Notes: a model not told the origin generated them from the sequence alone. Counted from the first letter of the stretch, positions 52,391 to 61,906 are shown. The stretch: 64,000 nt of DNA from Phycisphaerae bacterium (GCA_016794925.1 JAEUIW010000010.1:84406-148405); one strand, 5' to 3'. Made by a program: numbers and translations.

Positions 52391-53527
52391 ATGGCCAAGG
52401 GTGCAACGACGTCACGCGGCTCGGGACGCAACAAGGCCCGAGACGCCGAGACCCTGAAGAAGATCGAACGCCTTGCTCATCAGGTCGTCCGGACCGCCCT
52501 CGCGGGTGATGAGCCCCGCATCGACATCCCCACCCGCGCCAAGTCAAACACCATCTGGAACAAGAAGCGCGGCATCCTGGAGATGGGCGACGCCACCTCC
52601 GATCGCCCTCTGTTCGACCTGAAGACCGCCAAGCAGTTCATGCAGACCATGCTGCACGCCGGAACGATCAAGGACCTCATCGACGCCGCGAAAACCAGCA
52701 GCCTCCGTGGAGTGTTCTACAAGGCCAAGCACACGATCTCCGGCACCAAGGAGAACACGTTCGACGCCCAGGAGGAATCCGACCCCATTTTGGAAGATCT
52801 CGAAGTCACCCTCGGCGCCCTCCGCGAAGAGCTCCATGTCTTCGCCGAGAATCGCGGCTCCATGGTCGGCAACATCACCCTCATCGACAAGGGAGACGAG
52901 ATCAACTGCCGCCGCATGGGCTCGGGCGGCTACGCCCTCCCCTCCATCGTCGAGCCCGATGTCATCCAGTTCGGCAAGTGCGAGGCCAAGTTCGTCCTCC
53001 ACGTCGAAAAGGGCACCGTCTGGAACCGCTTCAACGAAGACCGCTTCTGGGAAGAGAACAACTGCATCCTCACCCACGGCGCCGGGCAACCCCCAAGAGG
53101 CTGCCGCCGCCTGCTCCAGCGCCTCAACCAGGAGCTGAGACTCCCTATCATCTGCGTCCTCGACTGCGATCCATGGGGCCACTACATCTACAGCGTCATC
53201 AAACAGGGCTCGATCTCGCTGGCCTTCGAGTCCTCACGCCTCGCCATCCCGGATGCCAAGTTCCTGGGCATCCGCGCCAAGGACTACAAGGAGTGCGAAC
53301 TCGGCGAAGCGGTCAAGATTGACCTCACCGAGAACGACATCAAGCGTGCCAAGGAGATCGCCGCGTACCCGTGGTTCGAGGGCCACAAGGGGTGGCGTAA
53401 GGAAATCCAGGGCCTCCTGAACAACGGCTTCAAGATGGAAGTCGAGGCGATGATCACCAAGGACATCTCGTACGTGACGGAGGAGTATGTGCCGGCGAGG
53501 TTGAAGGCGGAGGATTGGTTGGAGTGA
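52391..53527 (+). CDS. top6A: DNA topoisomerase VI subunit A (Spo11-like)
   Basis: 378 residues. The winged-helix part holds the active-site tyrosine in SLRGVFYKAKH (about residue 115), and the toprim domain shows VLDCDPWGHYIYSVIKQGS with the metal-binding DxD. FVLHVEKGTVWNRF carries the conserved Glu. These are diagnostic of Spo11/Top6A. Length is near that of archaeal subunits. GGAGACGACG precedes the ATG. With top6B it would form the A2B2 enzyme. This enzyme is regular in archaea and plants and patchy in bacteria, so the pair was probably acquired by transfer at some time, though base composition gives no sign of a recent event. Confidence 0.95.
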   Translation: MAKGATTSRGSGRNKARDAETLKKIERLAHQVVRTALAGDEPRIDIPTRAKSNTIWNKKRGILEMGDATSDRPLFDLKTAKQFMQTMLHAGTIKDLIDAAKTSSLRGVFYKAKHTISGTKENTFDAQEESDPILEDLEVTLGALREELHVFAENRGSMVGNITLIDKGDEINCRRMGSGGYALPSIVEPDVIQFGKCEAKFVLHVEKGTVWNRFNEDRFWEENNCILTHGAGQPPRGCRRLLQRLNQELRLPIICVLDCDPWGHYIYSVIKQGSISLAFESSRLAIPDAKFLGIRAKDYKECELGEAVKIDLTENDIKRAKEIAAYPWFEGHKGWRKEIQGLLNNGFKMEVEAMITKDISYVTEEYVPARLKAEDWLE

Positions 53528-54118
53528 CGCCACGCCCGTGATGCTGACGCATGAGCCCGCGGGATTGAATCGAGGACGTCGGATGGCACCGAAGTCGTGC
53601 CATCGAAGCCACGTTCCCCTCGATTTCGACGGCAGGCGGCACGTATTCCGAGTTCGGTGCCGCTGGTCGCCGCGTTTCCTTCTCGCAATGCTCCGTACCG
53701 ACCGCAGGAAGATTGCGCTGCCCGCCGCTCGGCTGCGAGAACTGGGGATCGCTCGTTCCGCCAGGCCTTCGAGCGATCCAGTTGCGGTTTCCGAGAACAT
53801 CGACCCCGGAGTACGCGTACCACAATCAGCGGGCCTACCGGGTTCGCGCCACTCGAGCGGCGGTTGGCACGGGCCAGCTTCAATCTCGGCACCACTCGCA
53901 CGGACCGCCGCGCCCACCAAACTCAACGGTCTCGGCATCGACTCCAGCCATCCCGGGTCGCACGCGTCAGTCGGGATCAGCGCCGAGATGTTCTCGCGCA
54001 CGATCGCCTGTGCCATCCCGCACTTTTCCGCCCGCGGCCAGATCGTGATCCGCACCACCCCCGGCAGGGTCGGGCGCGGAACTGATCAGGGTCCCGCAAC
54101 AGCCCGAAGGGCTTGACC
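53528..54118. other. Intergenic stretch after top6A, no gene seen
   Basis: About 590 bases. Open frames on both strands reach 190 codons in places but lack recognisable domains, ribosome sites or consistent composition, so they are treated as chance. A degraded gene cannot be excluded. Confidence 0.45.
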
Positions 54119-54478
54119 TCACCACCCAACCAGAACCTTGAATCCGCCGTAGGCCATTCGCTTGCAGTCAAAGGGCATCTTCATGGAGCTCATCATCTTC
54201 GCCAAACGCGGGTCCTTCATCACGCTGGCGTTCACGCGGTCGCGGTGAGCGCGAGACTTGAACACGATCCACGAGAACGCCACCGTCTCGCCCTTCTTGG
54301 GTTTCATCACGCTCGGGAACGAACAGCCGAAGTTCACATCCAAATCGTCCCCGATGCACTCGCGGTACGCGAGGGCTCCGTGGTCGCGCCAGACCCGCGC
54401 GCCCAGCCGCGCCATCCTCTCATAGGCTTTCAGATTTCGCTTGGGAATGGGAATGACGAAACCATCGACGTACGGCAT
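54119..54478 (-). CDS. DUF1428-family protein
   Basis: 119 residues starting MPYVDGFVIPIPKRNLKAYE, the hallmark of this family. GALAYRECIGDDLDVNFG, ETVAFSWIVFKSRAHRDRVN and MPFDCKRMAYGGFKVLV complete it. It is a small dimeric alpha/beta-barrel protein (ferredoxin-like) of unknown function, thought to bind or transform a small molecule. Convergent with the stretch after top6A and divergent from the secretin operon. ATG at 54478. Confidence 0.93.
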   Translation of the reverse strand: MPYVDGFVIPIPKRNLKAYERMARLGARVWRDHGALAYRECIGDDLDVNFGCSFPSVMKPKKGETVAFSWIVFKSRAHRDRVNASVMKDPRLAKMMSSMKMPFDCKRMAYGGFKVLVGW

Positions 54479-54980
54479 CTCAGCACTCCTGGCGGGCCCT
54501 GCAACACCCCACGGTATGAGGGGGCCCCAATCGCGGCATGGTACCACGAGCCGTCCTCGGAGCGGCCCCGCTGCTCGGTTTGGTCAGGCTCCCGGAATCA
54601 CGCCTTCGGCGTTGGCTCCGCGGCGGGCAACATCGAATTCGAGCCGTCCGACCGGTTCCTGGCCAACCAGCATTCTCGTCTTTCACATTGCCAAGACTGC
54701 TTGCGACACCCCCGAGCACCGACCCCGCCCATGGGCGTCTTGAGTCAAGGGCTCGATGGCACGATCAAGCGGCATGCTTACGACACCTCCGCATCCATCC
54801 CAAGCGAACTGGCCGCAGATCCCGCTGTCCGTACCACGATTTGAATGTGGAAATCCACAAACCTGTGTCATTGCCGCGCCGATTATGCGCGCAGACCGCC
54901 ATTTCGCAATCCCGGCAATCCAAAACGCACAGATCCGTGGATTCTCCGTACTCCGAATTCACGCGGCAAAGGGCCTTGGC
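54479..54980. other. Intergenic stretch before the secretin operon, no gene seen
   Basis: About 500 bases of lower GC than average. Frames are short or non-protein-like. It should hold the promoter of the DUF1428 gene, which I could not place. Confidence 0.45.
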
Positions 54981-55009
54981 TTGACACGGTACGAGACAGT
55001 CGGTGTCCT
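54981..55009 (+). promoter_or_regulatory. Promoter of the secretin operon
   Basis: TTGACA (54981-54986) and TGTCCT (55004-55009) are spaced by 17 bases. The -10 ends nine bases before the GTG at 55019, which supports that codon as the start and a nearly leaderless transcript. Confidence 0.5.
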
Positions 55010-55018
55010 GCACGCACC

Positions 55019-57364
55019 GTGATCATCCCACTCGCCACAATCATCCTCGCGGCCGGCATCGGGGGTGCTGGTGTCGGAGTGGGGTCCACCGGCGCAATCC
55101 CTCCCGCGCGTTCTGGAACGACGTCCCCCGCTGGCCAGATGGAGCTGGTTCGCCTGGTGGACTTGTGCGCGTCGCGCCTGAGTCTCAACATCGAGTATGA
55201 CGCCGCGGCGCTGAAGGGATCTGTCACGTTGCGCCTGGACGAGGACGGCCTGAGCGACACGGAACTCTGGACGCTGCTCAATCGGGCCCTTGCCTCGCGC
55301 GGGTACACAACGATCCGTGTTGCCGGCCGCGCGGCGTACGGAGTGGTCAAGCTCGCCGAGGCGGCGGGCTTGGTGACGCCAACCCGGGAGGACGAGGCCG
55401 ACGTTCCGACCGGAGAGCCCCTCCCCGGGTTCCGCAGCGTCATCATCGCGGTGCGTCACCGGTCTGCGAAAGACGCGGCGGATGCGATCGGCCGGATCAC
55501 GAGCAAGCCCGGCGGATCGGCCACCGTCCTCAGCGAGCCGGGGTCGATCCTCGTCTCGGACCTTGCGCCGAGAATCGAATTGGCCATCTCCCTGCTGTCC
55601 CAGATCGACCGGCCCGCGACGGAAGTCGTGGTCGAGGAAATTCCCGTCCGGAACCTGCCCGCCCAGCAACTCGCGACACTCGTCGCGCAAATCGCGGCCA
55701 AGCGCGACACGGTCGCCGGAGGGGCGGGAGCACCCGGCGGAGCTTCGGAGAAAGTCCCGGGCGAGGTGCTGCCGGGCCCGGACGGAAACACCGTGCTGCT
55801 GGTGGCGCCGTCGAGCCGCGTGGAGTACTGGAAGAGCGTGATCGGCGCGCTCGACGCGCGCGCCCGGACCGAGACCGTAACTTACACGCCTCGGCACTTC
55901 CCCAGCGCCGATGTTGCCAAGCTCTTGGAACAGACCATGCGGAGCCCGGGAACCGCGCCGGACGACCGCTGGCGCGTGATCGTGGATGATCTTTCCGGCG
56001 GGCTGATTGTCTCGGCGACGCCTGCGCAGCAGGAACAAGTCCGGGCCATTGTTGATCGCCTCGACGCCGTGCCGGAGGGGACGCGCCGGCCGGTGCGCAT
56101 CTTCGTCATCAAGAACCGCCCGGTCTTGGACGTCAAGTCAATCCTGGATAGCCTGATGCAGGCTGGGGTGCTGGACGCGGAATCCGAATCGACTGGTTCG
56201 CGCACGAGCACTGCGGAGTCAACATCTCGGCCGATTCGCGCATCCCTTGCCGACGGCCGTTCGAACACGTCGGCCATTCCCATGCCGACGCCGTCCACCA
56301 GCAACAGACGCTCGACGGATATGACCGGAGACGAGCGAGGGCGAAGTGCGCCGACGCAGGGACAGGCCCTCCCAAACGAGGCCCTCTCCCGTGCAGTTGG
56401 TGAACCGCCGGCCAGCGGGGGCGTACGCGTCGGACCGCCGCTCGTGCTCACCGCCGATGAGGGCACGAACACCTTGATCGCGCTCGGCGAACCGCGGAGG
56501 CTGGCCCAGATCGAGGCGCTGCTGAAGACCCTCGACGTCAGGCAGCCGCAGGTGATGCTCGACGTGCTGATGGTGACGCTGACGGACAGCCAGAGCTTGA
56601 ATCTGGGAGCGGAACTCGAAAAACTGCAGACGACCGGGGATGTCCGGGTGCGTCTCTCTTCGATGTTCGGTCTCGGGGCGCGAGGCGCGGGTGGGGACAA
56701 CGACGGTCCATCGAGCGCAAGCGGGTTCACCGGTGTGGTGCTCAGCCCTGGCGATTTCTCGATTGTGCTGCGCGCCCTGCAGACGTTGAGCGACGGGCGG
56801 TCGCTGAGCATGCCCAAGTTGCTGGTGGGAAACAACCAGTCGGCAACCCTCGATTCGGTGGTCCAGCAGCCGTACGCGAGCGTGAACGCGAGCAACACGG
56901 TCTCGACCACTTCGTTCGGTGGAACGCAGGACGCGGGAACCGTCATCACGATCAAGCCGCAGATCGCGGAAGGGGATCATCTCGCGCTCACCTATACGGT
57001 CTCACTCAGCTCCTTTCTCGGCGCGTCCGCCAGCGCCAACCTCCCGCCGCCGCGGCAGCAGAACCGGGTTCAGAGCGTTGCCACCATCCCGGACGGGCAC
57101 ACCGTCGTGGTAGGCGGGATCGAACTGGAGAACACTTCCAGGAGCACGTCGCAGATTCCACTCGTGGGAGACGTGCCGTTGCTCGGCGAGCTCTTCAAGA
57201 CCCGCAGCAACACCGACAATCACTCTCGTTTCTATGTCTTCATACGGGCCAGCGTGCTGCGAAATCGCTCCTTCGATGACTTGAAGCACCTCTCGCGGGT
57301 CGAATCGGATCGGGCGGGCGTTGACGACGACTGGCCCAGGGTCCAGCCCCGTGTCATGCGCTAG
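55019..57364 (+). CDS. gspD: Secretin, type II secretion GspD-like
   Basis: 781 residues. Signal-like N-terminus VIIPLATIILAAGIGGAGVG. Three N-domain repeats precede the secretin: the N0 domain (about 45-120), and N1-type segments around IIAVRHRSAKDAADAIGRI and VVEEIPVRNLPAQQLATLVA. The secretin homology (about 500-750) has PQVMLDVLMVTLTDSQSLNL, LQTLSDGRSLSMPKLLVGNN and VATIPDGHTVVVGGIELENT, followed by IPLVGDVPLLGELFK. This outer-membrane channel would export folded proteins or a pilus. An earlier in-frame ATG (54845) precedes a stretch without coding character. A Ser/Thr-rich insert (about 390-460) splits the last N domain. Confidence 0.92.
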   Translation: MIIPLATIILAAGIGGAGVGVGSTGAIPPARSGTTSPAGQMELVRLVDLCASRLSLNIEYDAAALKGSVTLRLDEDGLSDTELWTLLNRALASRGYTTIRVAGRAAYGVVKLAEAAGLVTPTREDEADVPTGEPLPGFRSVIIAVRHRSAKDAADAIGRITSKPGGSATVLSEPGSILVSDLAPRIELAISLLSQIDRPATEVVVEEIPVRNLPAQQLATLVAQIAAKRDTVAGGAGAPGGASEKVPGEVLPGPDGNTVLLVAPSSRVEYWKSVIGALDARARTETVTYTPRHFPSADVAKLLEQTMRSPGTAPDDRWRVIVDDLSGGLIVSATPAQQEQVRAIVDRLDAVPEGTRRPVRIFVIKNRPVLDVKSILDSLMQAGVLDAESESTGSRTSTAESTSRPIRASLADGRSNTSAIPMPTPSTSNRRSTDMTGDERGRSAPTQGQALPNEALSRAVGEPPASGGVRVGPPLVLTADEGTNTLIALGEPRRLAQIEALLKTLDVRQPQVMLDVLMVTLTDSQSLNLGAELEKLQTTGDVRVRLSSMFGLGARGAGGDNDGPSSASGFTGVVLSPGDFSIVLRALQTLSDGRSLSMPKLLVGNNQSATLDSVVQQPYASVNASNTVSTTSFGGTQDAGTVITIKPQIAEGDHLALTYTVSLSSFLGASASANLPPPRQQNRVQSVATIPDGHTVVVGGIELENTSRSTSQIPLVGDVPLLGELFKTRSNTDNHSRFYVFIRASVLRNRSFDDLKHLSRVESDRAGVDDDWPRVQPRVMR

Positions 57365-57419
57365 CCCACGCGCAACTTCCGATATCCGTTCGACTCAACT
57401 CAATTGCCGCGCGACCCCC

Positions 57420-59102
57420 ATGCGTGCTCAAGGCGAACAACAGGTTGAGCTGACGTCAACGGATGTGACGGATTCCGATGCTCGCGTGCGTGCGCGTCGG
57501 GCCTCATCAACACTGCTCCAACCGAGCCCGGAGTTCCTTGCGGCCATCAATCACGACTTTGCCCGTCGTCACCTGATCCTGTCCGAGGGATGCGGCGACA
57601 CCGTGGAATATCTGGTTGTCAGCGCCGGCACGCGCCCGGCGGCGATCTTCAACACGGGCGTGCGCCTGGGGCGAGCCACCCTGACGCGGGTGATCCCTGA
57701 CGAACACATCGCCGCCGCGGTGGACCGGGCATACGCCGCGGTTGGCGACAACGGCCGTGACATGGCCGGCGGCGCGGTGCTGGAGGGATCCGGGGACGTC
57801 GAGACGGACCTTCGGCGCGCGGTGCGCGAGACCGACGGCGATCTGCTGCACACGCAGGGCAAATCCTCGGTCGTGCGCCTTGTTGACCTCCTGCTCTTCG
57901 AAGCGCTGGGGCGCGGCGCCAGCGACGTCCACGTGCAGCCGGTGCGCGACCGGACACTGATCCGCTATCGCCTTGATGGCGCGTTGCACACGGTTCGAGA
58001 GCTGCCGGCGTCGGTGGCGATCTCGGTGGTCAGCCGGATCAAGGTCATGGCCAACCTGGACGTCGCGGAACGCAGGGCTCCCCAGGATGGGCGCGCGACC
58101 GTCACGATCGGTCGATCGGGCGGCGAGCGAGCCGGACGCGGCATCGACCTGCGGATCAGTATCCTCCCGAGCACGTACGGAGAACGCGTGGTGATCCGGC
58201 TTCTCGATCCTGCTCGCTCGCCGCACCTGCTGAGCTTCGCCGGACTCGGGATGCCCCCTGACATCGAGCGTGCGTACAAGGCGCAGGCGGCTCGCAGCAG
58301 CGGAATCGTGCTCTCGACCGGCCCAACCGGGAGCGGCAAGACCACCACGCTCTACGCGACCCTGGCCTGGCTTGGCGCCACCAACGGCGGCCAGGGTCCG
58401 ATGCGCGCGGATGACGTTGCACACGGGCAGGATGGCGCGCCCGTCCTTCGTCCCGCGCGACCGACCGCGTCCACCGGATGCGAGTTGAACATGATGACCG
58501 TCGAGGACCCCGTCGAGTACGATCTCTCGGCGTCGGGCGGGCGCGGCGCCGTCAGCCAGACTCAGGTCGATCCAAAGAAGAGCGTCACGTTTGCCACCGG
58601 CCTGCGGCACATCCTGCGCCAGGATCCCGACGTGATCATGGTCGGGGAGATCCGTGATGAGGAGACCGCCCGCATCGCGGTGCAGGCATCGCTCACGGGC
58701 CACATGGTCCTCTCGACCCTGCACACGAACGACGCCGCCAGCGCCATCGCGCGACTCCTCGATCTCTCGGTCGAGCCCTTCCTGGTCTCGTCGTCGCTTG
58801 CCGCCGTGCTGGCCCAACGGCTGGTTCGGACGCTCCACCCGCTGTGCGACGGCCGCGGCTGTGAAGCCTGCATGCGAACCGGGTTCAAGGGAAGAACCGG
58901 CCTCTTCGAGCTGCTGGTGGTGGGTCACACGATTCGCGACCTCATCAATCGCAGGTGCTCTTCGCCGGACCTCAAGGCCGCGGCCCGGCGCGCCGGAATG
59001 ACCACGATTCGTGAGGCGGGCGCGATGCTGGTCCGCGCCCGGGCGACTACCGAAACCGAAGTGGCCCGCGTCATCGACGTTGCCGAGGAGACCGAAGCGT
59101 GA
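57420..59102 (+). CDS. gspE: Type II secretion/type IV pilus ATPase, GspE-like
   Basis: 560 residues. An N1-type N-domain (about 30-130) precedes the catalytic core: SDVHVQPVRDRTLIRYRLDG, the Walker A STGPTGSGKTTTLYATLAWL, the Asp box MMTVEDPVEYDL, Walker B RQDPDVIMVGEIRDEETA and the His box TGHMVLSTLHTNDAA. After Walker A there is an insert of about 45 residues not seen in most GspE proteins. The zinc-binding four-Cys motif is reduced to CDGRGCEACMRTGFKGRTG. The ATPase drives pseudopilus assembly. Start ATG 57420; it follows gspD after 55 bases and its stop overlaps the next start. Confidence 0.93.
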   Translation: MRAQGEQQVELTSTDVTDSDARVRARRASSTLLQPSPEFLAAINHDFARRHLILSEGCGDTVEYLVVSAGTRPAAIFNTGVRLGRATLTRVIPDEHIAAAVDRAYAAVGDNGRDMAGGAVLEGSGDVETDLRRAVRETDGDLLHTQGKSSVVRLVDLLLFEALGRGASDVHVQPVRDRTLIRYRLDGALHTVRELPASVAISVVSRIKVMANLDVAERRAPQDGRATVTIGRSGGERAGRGIDLRISILPSTYGERVVIRLLDPARSPHLLSFAGLGMPPDIERAYKAQAARSSGIVLSTGPTGSGKTTTLYATLAWLGATNGGQGPMRADDVAHGQDGAPVLRPARPTASTGCELNMMTVEDPVEYDLSASGGRGAVSQTQVDPKKSVTFATGLRHILRQDPDVIMVGEIRDEETARIAVQASLTGHMVLSTLHTNDAASAIARLLDLSVEPFLVSSSLAAVLAQRLVRTLHPLCDGRGCEACMRTGFKGRTGLFELLVVGHTIRDLINRRCSSPDLKAAARRAGMTTIREAGAMLVRARATTETEVARVIDVAEETEA

Positions 59103-59785
59103 CCGGCCCGATGGACCCCGGCCCAGACAATTGCGGAGGCGTCGTGACCACCGAACGATCCGACGGTGCAGCCTCGCCGACGCAACACCGCGACCCCGGG
59201 GCGCGTGTCGCGCAGCCCGCGTCCTTCACGATCCCGGGCCTGCGCGGCCCGTTGCGAATCGCTGCCCTCGCCATCACCGCGTGCTTGGCATGGGCTGGCT
59301 GGCCCTTGGGGCGTACGGAACAGGTTGACTTGCCCGCTCTCGGGGGGATTACCGATCTCGGTTCGACCAGCGCTGCGCTCCCCGCTTTGGATGTATCGGC
59401 GTTCCGTGCCCCGTTGTGGGTTGCCCCTCCCGCCCCCCCCGCGCCACCCGCTGTCTCCACGACCGCGTCGGCACAGGCCGCTGCCGGAACGCCCGCTCCG
59501 CTCCCCCCAATGCGGCTCCAACTCCTGGCTGTCATCCGTGAGGAAGACCGACACCGAGCCTTGTTGTACGACCCCGACCAGGACCGCGTCCTGATTCTGG
59601 CGGAGGGTGATTCCGAGAGCGGCCGTACCGTCGAGCGGATATTCGGCGACGAGGTCCGGGTCACCGACAGGGGCGGCCCGAGATCGCTGATGCTGAATGC
59701 CCCGCGCCGGGAGCCCGCCCCCGCTCCTCGCGCGGCACCGGCAGGGTCCGTCAGACCGGATCCACGAAAAGGAGGGCCGCCTTGA
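59099..59785 (+). CDS. GspC/PilP-like inner-membrane secretion component
   Basis: 228 residues. One transmembrane segment (about 50-70), a Pro/Ala-rich linker, then a small beta domain (LQLLAVIREEDRHRALLYDP, QDRVLILAEGDS, VERIFGDEVRVTD) like the homology region of GspC or PilP, which links the inner-membrane platform to the secretin. GTG overlaps the gspE stop. The family match is structural in style rather than strong in sequence, so other names are possible. The last about 30 residues are Pro/Arg-rich. Confidence 0.6.
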   Translation: MTGPMDPGPDNCGGVVTTERSDGAASPTQHRDPGARVAQPASFTIPGLRGPLRIAALAITACLAWAGWPLGRTEQVDLPALGGITDLGSTSAALPALDVSAFRAPLWVAPPAPPAPPAVSTTASAQAAAGTPAPLPPMRLQLLAVIREEDRHRALLYDPDQDRVLILAEGDSESGRTVERIFGDEVRVTDRGGPRSLMLNAPRREPAPAPRAAPAGSVRPDPRKGGPP

Positions 59786-60702
59786 AGCTGCCCGGTTCCA
59801 TTGCGATCTGGCCGGCCGAGCGGTTCTACTGGTCGCTCATCGAAGCGCATGGGCTCCGAGCGTGCGGACCCTTGCCCCCAGACTTGTACGAATCACTGTC
59901 TCAGGACATCCCGGAAACGCCCGCGGCCATTGACCACGCGAACGCCCTGCACGCGGTCTGCGTTCCGACGAGCGCCGGCCTGCTGATTTGTGCTGCGCGC
60001 GGACATGAACTCGCCGGTGTCCCAGCCGACACGCTCTGCCTGCGGCCCGATCGCGTCCCCCTTGAGTGCGACGCGGACCCGACGCGCATCAACCTGCTGG
60101 TGGGCCCATACGAACCGCGACCGATCCGCCGGGCACGATGGACGCGGCACGGTCTGGGCGCGGCGACCATGCTCACGTGCGGCCTGCTCATCTCGTTGGG
60201 AATCCACCGCCGAAGCGTCCATGAAATGGAACGCGGCACGCTTCTGCGGCAATCCGAGGCCGCGCTGCTCGCCTCCATCTCGCCTGAGATGACCTCCGAG
60301 CGACTCCCGGCGGAGTTGGATCGACTCCGCCGCGGCGCCACGCGTGCCGCGAGGCCCACGCCGGACGCCACAATCGCCCTGAGTGAGCTCCTGAAGTCCT
60401 GGCCGACCGTCGCGCCGTGCGCGCCCCTTTCAATCTCCGTATCGGAATCGGCCATGGCCGTAGCGGTGACCGTCGAGAAAGACGCCACTCCGTTCCTGCA
60501 GGCCTTCGGAGCGCCGGGCGGTTGGACACTCGATGAACCGCGCCTGAACACAAGCGGGGACACGATCCGCCTCAGCCTGCTGCTCCGGCCTGCCACGCGC
60601 GGCGAAGCCATCCGAAGCCCCGGTTCGGATCGCGGCCGCTCGGCTCCACGCTCGCCCGCGACGCACATCCCGTTACCGGGGCCAGCGGAGGATGGACCGT
60701 GA
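59782..60702 (+). CDS. GspL/PilN-like inner-membrane secretion component
   Basis: 306 residues. The first about 110 residues form a cytoplasmic region, too short for a complete GspL actin-like domain. A transmembrane helix follows (about 118-140, LGAATMLTCGLLISLGI), then a coiled-coil stretch and a ferredoxin-like C-terminal domain (SISVSESAMAVAVTVEKDA, RLSLLLRPA) like PilN/GspL. The start is TTG, overlapping the stop of the previous gene (TTGA), with AAAAGGAGGG before it. Position after a GspC-like gene and before a GspM-like gene supports the call. Confidence 0.6.
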   Translation: MKLPGSIAIWPAERFYWSLIEAHGLRACGPLPPDLYESLSQDIPETPAAIDHANALHAVCVPTSAGLLICAARGHELAGVPADTLCLRPDRVPLECDADPTRINLLVGPYEPRPIRRARWTRHGLGAATMLTCGLLISLGIHRRSVHEMERGTLLRQSEAALLASISPEMTSERLPAELDRLRRGATRAARPTPDATIALSELLKSWPTVAPCAPLSISVSESAMAVAVTVEKDATPFLQAFGAPGGWTLDEPRLNTSGDTIRLSLLLRPATRGEAIRSPGSDRGRSAPRSPATHIPLPGPAEDGP

Positions 60703-61232
60703 ACCGCCGGATCGCGGTTGTGTGGTTGTTGGCGACGGCTTCGCAGCTCGCAGTGCTTGCCGGCGCCTTCGCGGAGTGGTCCGCGCGAGCCCGCGAGACC
60801 GATTCTGCTCGCGCGCGCCTGGCTGTGCTCCACGCGCAAGCATCCGAACGGCGCACCCTGCTCGCCGCGAGCCCGCGTGGTCCGATGCTCCAGGGGCCGC
60901 CGCCGGGCCCGCTCGCCCCGAGGGTGACCGGATGCCTGGAGGCCGCGGGGGTCGCCGCGTCCGCGCTGGACAGCCTCTCGGGCGAAGCCGAGTCCTCGCT
61001 CGGTGGTGAGGTGAAGCGTCGCCGCGCCACGCTCTCGCTCGCGCCGCTCACACTCCCGCAGATGGGCGCGTTCCTGGATGCGTGGCGCACGCGGCAGGCG
61101 GAATGGACGCCCGTGGCGATCGATCTCGCTCCGATATCAGGCGAACGAACCCGACCCGGTGCCGACCTGCCGCTCCGCGCCCAGTTGGTGCTCGAGGTGG
61201 TGTACCTCGACGAGAAGGAGCCTCATCCATGA
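60699..61232 (+). CDS. GspM/PilO-like inner-membrane secretion component
   Basis: 177 residues. One N-terminal transmembrane segment (about 5-25), a coiled-coil-like stretch (about 28-60, ARARETDSARARLAVLHAQA) and a C-terminal alpha/beta domain (RATLSLAPLTLPQMGAFLDA, LRAQLVLEVVYLDEK) with the layout of GspM or PilO. GTG start overlapping the previous stop; its own stop overlaps the next ATG (ATGA). The gene-to-gene overlaps along this operon suggest coupled translation in fixed ratios. Confidence 0.6.
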   Translation: MNRRIAVVWLLATASQLAVLAGAFAEWSARARETDSARARLAVLHAQASERRTLLAASPRGPMLQGPPPGPLAPRVTGCLEAAGVAASALDSLSGEAESSLGGEVKRRRATLSLAPLTLPQMGAFLDAWRTRQAEWTPVAIDLAPISGERTRPGADLPLRAQLVLEVVYLDEKEPHP

Positions 61233-61810
61233 ATCCGCTGCGCAACCCCGGTCCGCTTCTCTGCCTGACCTGCGTGCTGCTGGGAAGCTGCCGGGCGACC
61301 GATCGCGCTGGACCGTACGCGCCGCCGCAGGAATCCGAACGTGACGAGCCCGCATCCCTCCGGCTGACGGAGGAATCGCTGCCGCACATGGACACCGAGC
61401 CCGAGCGGGCCGAAAGCCTTCTCAGGCGCGCCCTCAACGCGGATCTGTTCAACGGGCCGGCACACAACAACCTCGGCGTGCTCCTGCTGCGTCGGGGCGA
61501 CCTGTACGGGGCCGCTTCGGAGTTCGAGTGGGCTCGAAAACTGAGCCCAGGCCATCCCGACCCGCGGCTGAACCTGGCGCTGACCTTGGAGCAAGCCGGC
61601 CGGACGGACGAGGCGCTGGACATGTACGCGACGGCGCTGGAGGTCTACCCGGATCACCTCCCCAGCGTGGAGGCCCTTGCACGCCTGCAGATCAGGACGG
61701 GGCGCGCCGATGACCGCACCCCTCGCCTGCTCGATGAAATCGCGCTCCGCGGCAGCGATGAGGCCTGGCGGAACTGGGCCCGCCTCCAGCGGGTGAAACG
61801 GGAGCGCTGA
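61229..61810 (+). CDS. TPR lipoprotein, PilF/pilotin-like position
   Basis: 193 residues. A signal peptide with lipobox LLGSC (about residue 21) and at least three TPR motifs (ADLFNGPAHNNLGVLLLRRG, LYGAASEFEWARKLSPGHPD, GRTDEALDMYATALEVYPDH). A TPR lipoprotein next to a secretin often acts as pilotin (PilF/PilW) or assembly factor. That is likely here because its start overlaps the GspM-like stop. It is the last gene of the operon. Confidence 0.8.
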   Translation: MNPLRNPGPLLCLTCVLLGSCRATDRAGPYAPPQESERDEPASLRLTEESLPHMDTEPERAESLLRRALNADLFNGPAHNNLGVLLLRRGDLYGAASEFEWARKLSPGHPDPRLNLALTLEQAGRTDEALDMYATALEVYPDHLPSVEALARLQIRTGRADDRTPRLLDEIALRGSDEAWRNWARLQRVKRER

Positions 61811-61906
61811 GGCTTGAACATGGGTGTGCGCATCGCGCTCGCTCGAAGCCAGTGAACGACTTGCCGCGGCCCGGGTCGCGATGAGGTGAGGTTGCCCGGA
61901 CCGATC

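Noticed and set aside
53538..54116. Plus-strand frame of 192 codons after top6A, and antisense frames there
   Set aside because: No domain, no ribosome site, Arg/Pro/Ser-rich. Treated as chance, though a degraded gene cannot be excluded.
54845..55018. Extension of the secretin gene to the farthest ATG
   Set aside because: The extra 58 residues are Arg/Pro/Cys-rich and non-conserved in character, and a TTGACA-17-TGTCCT promoter lies inside them, so the GTG at 55019 is preferred.
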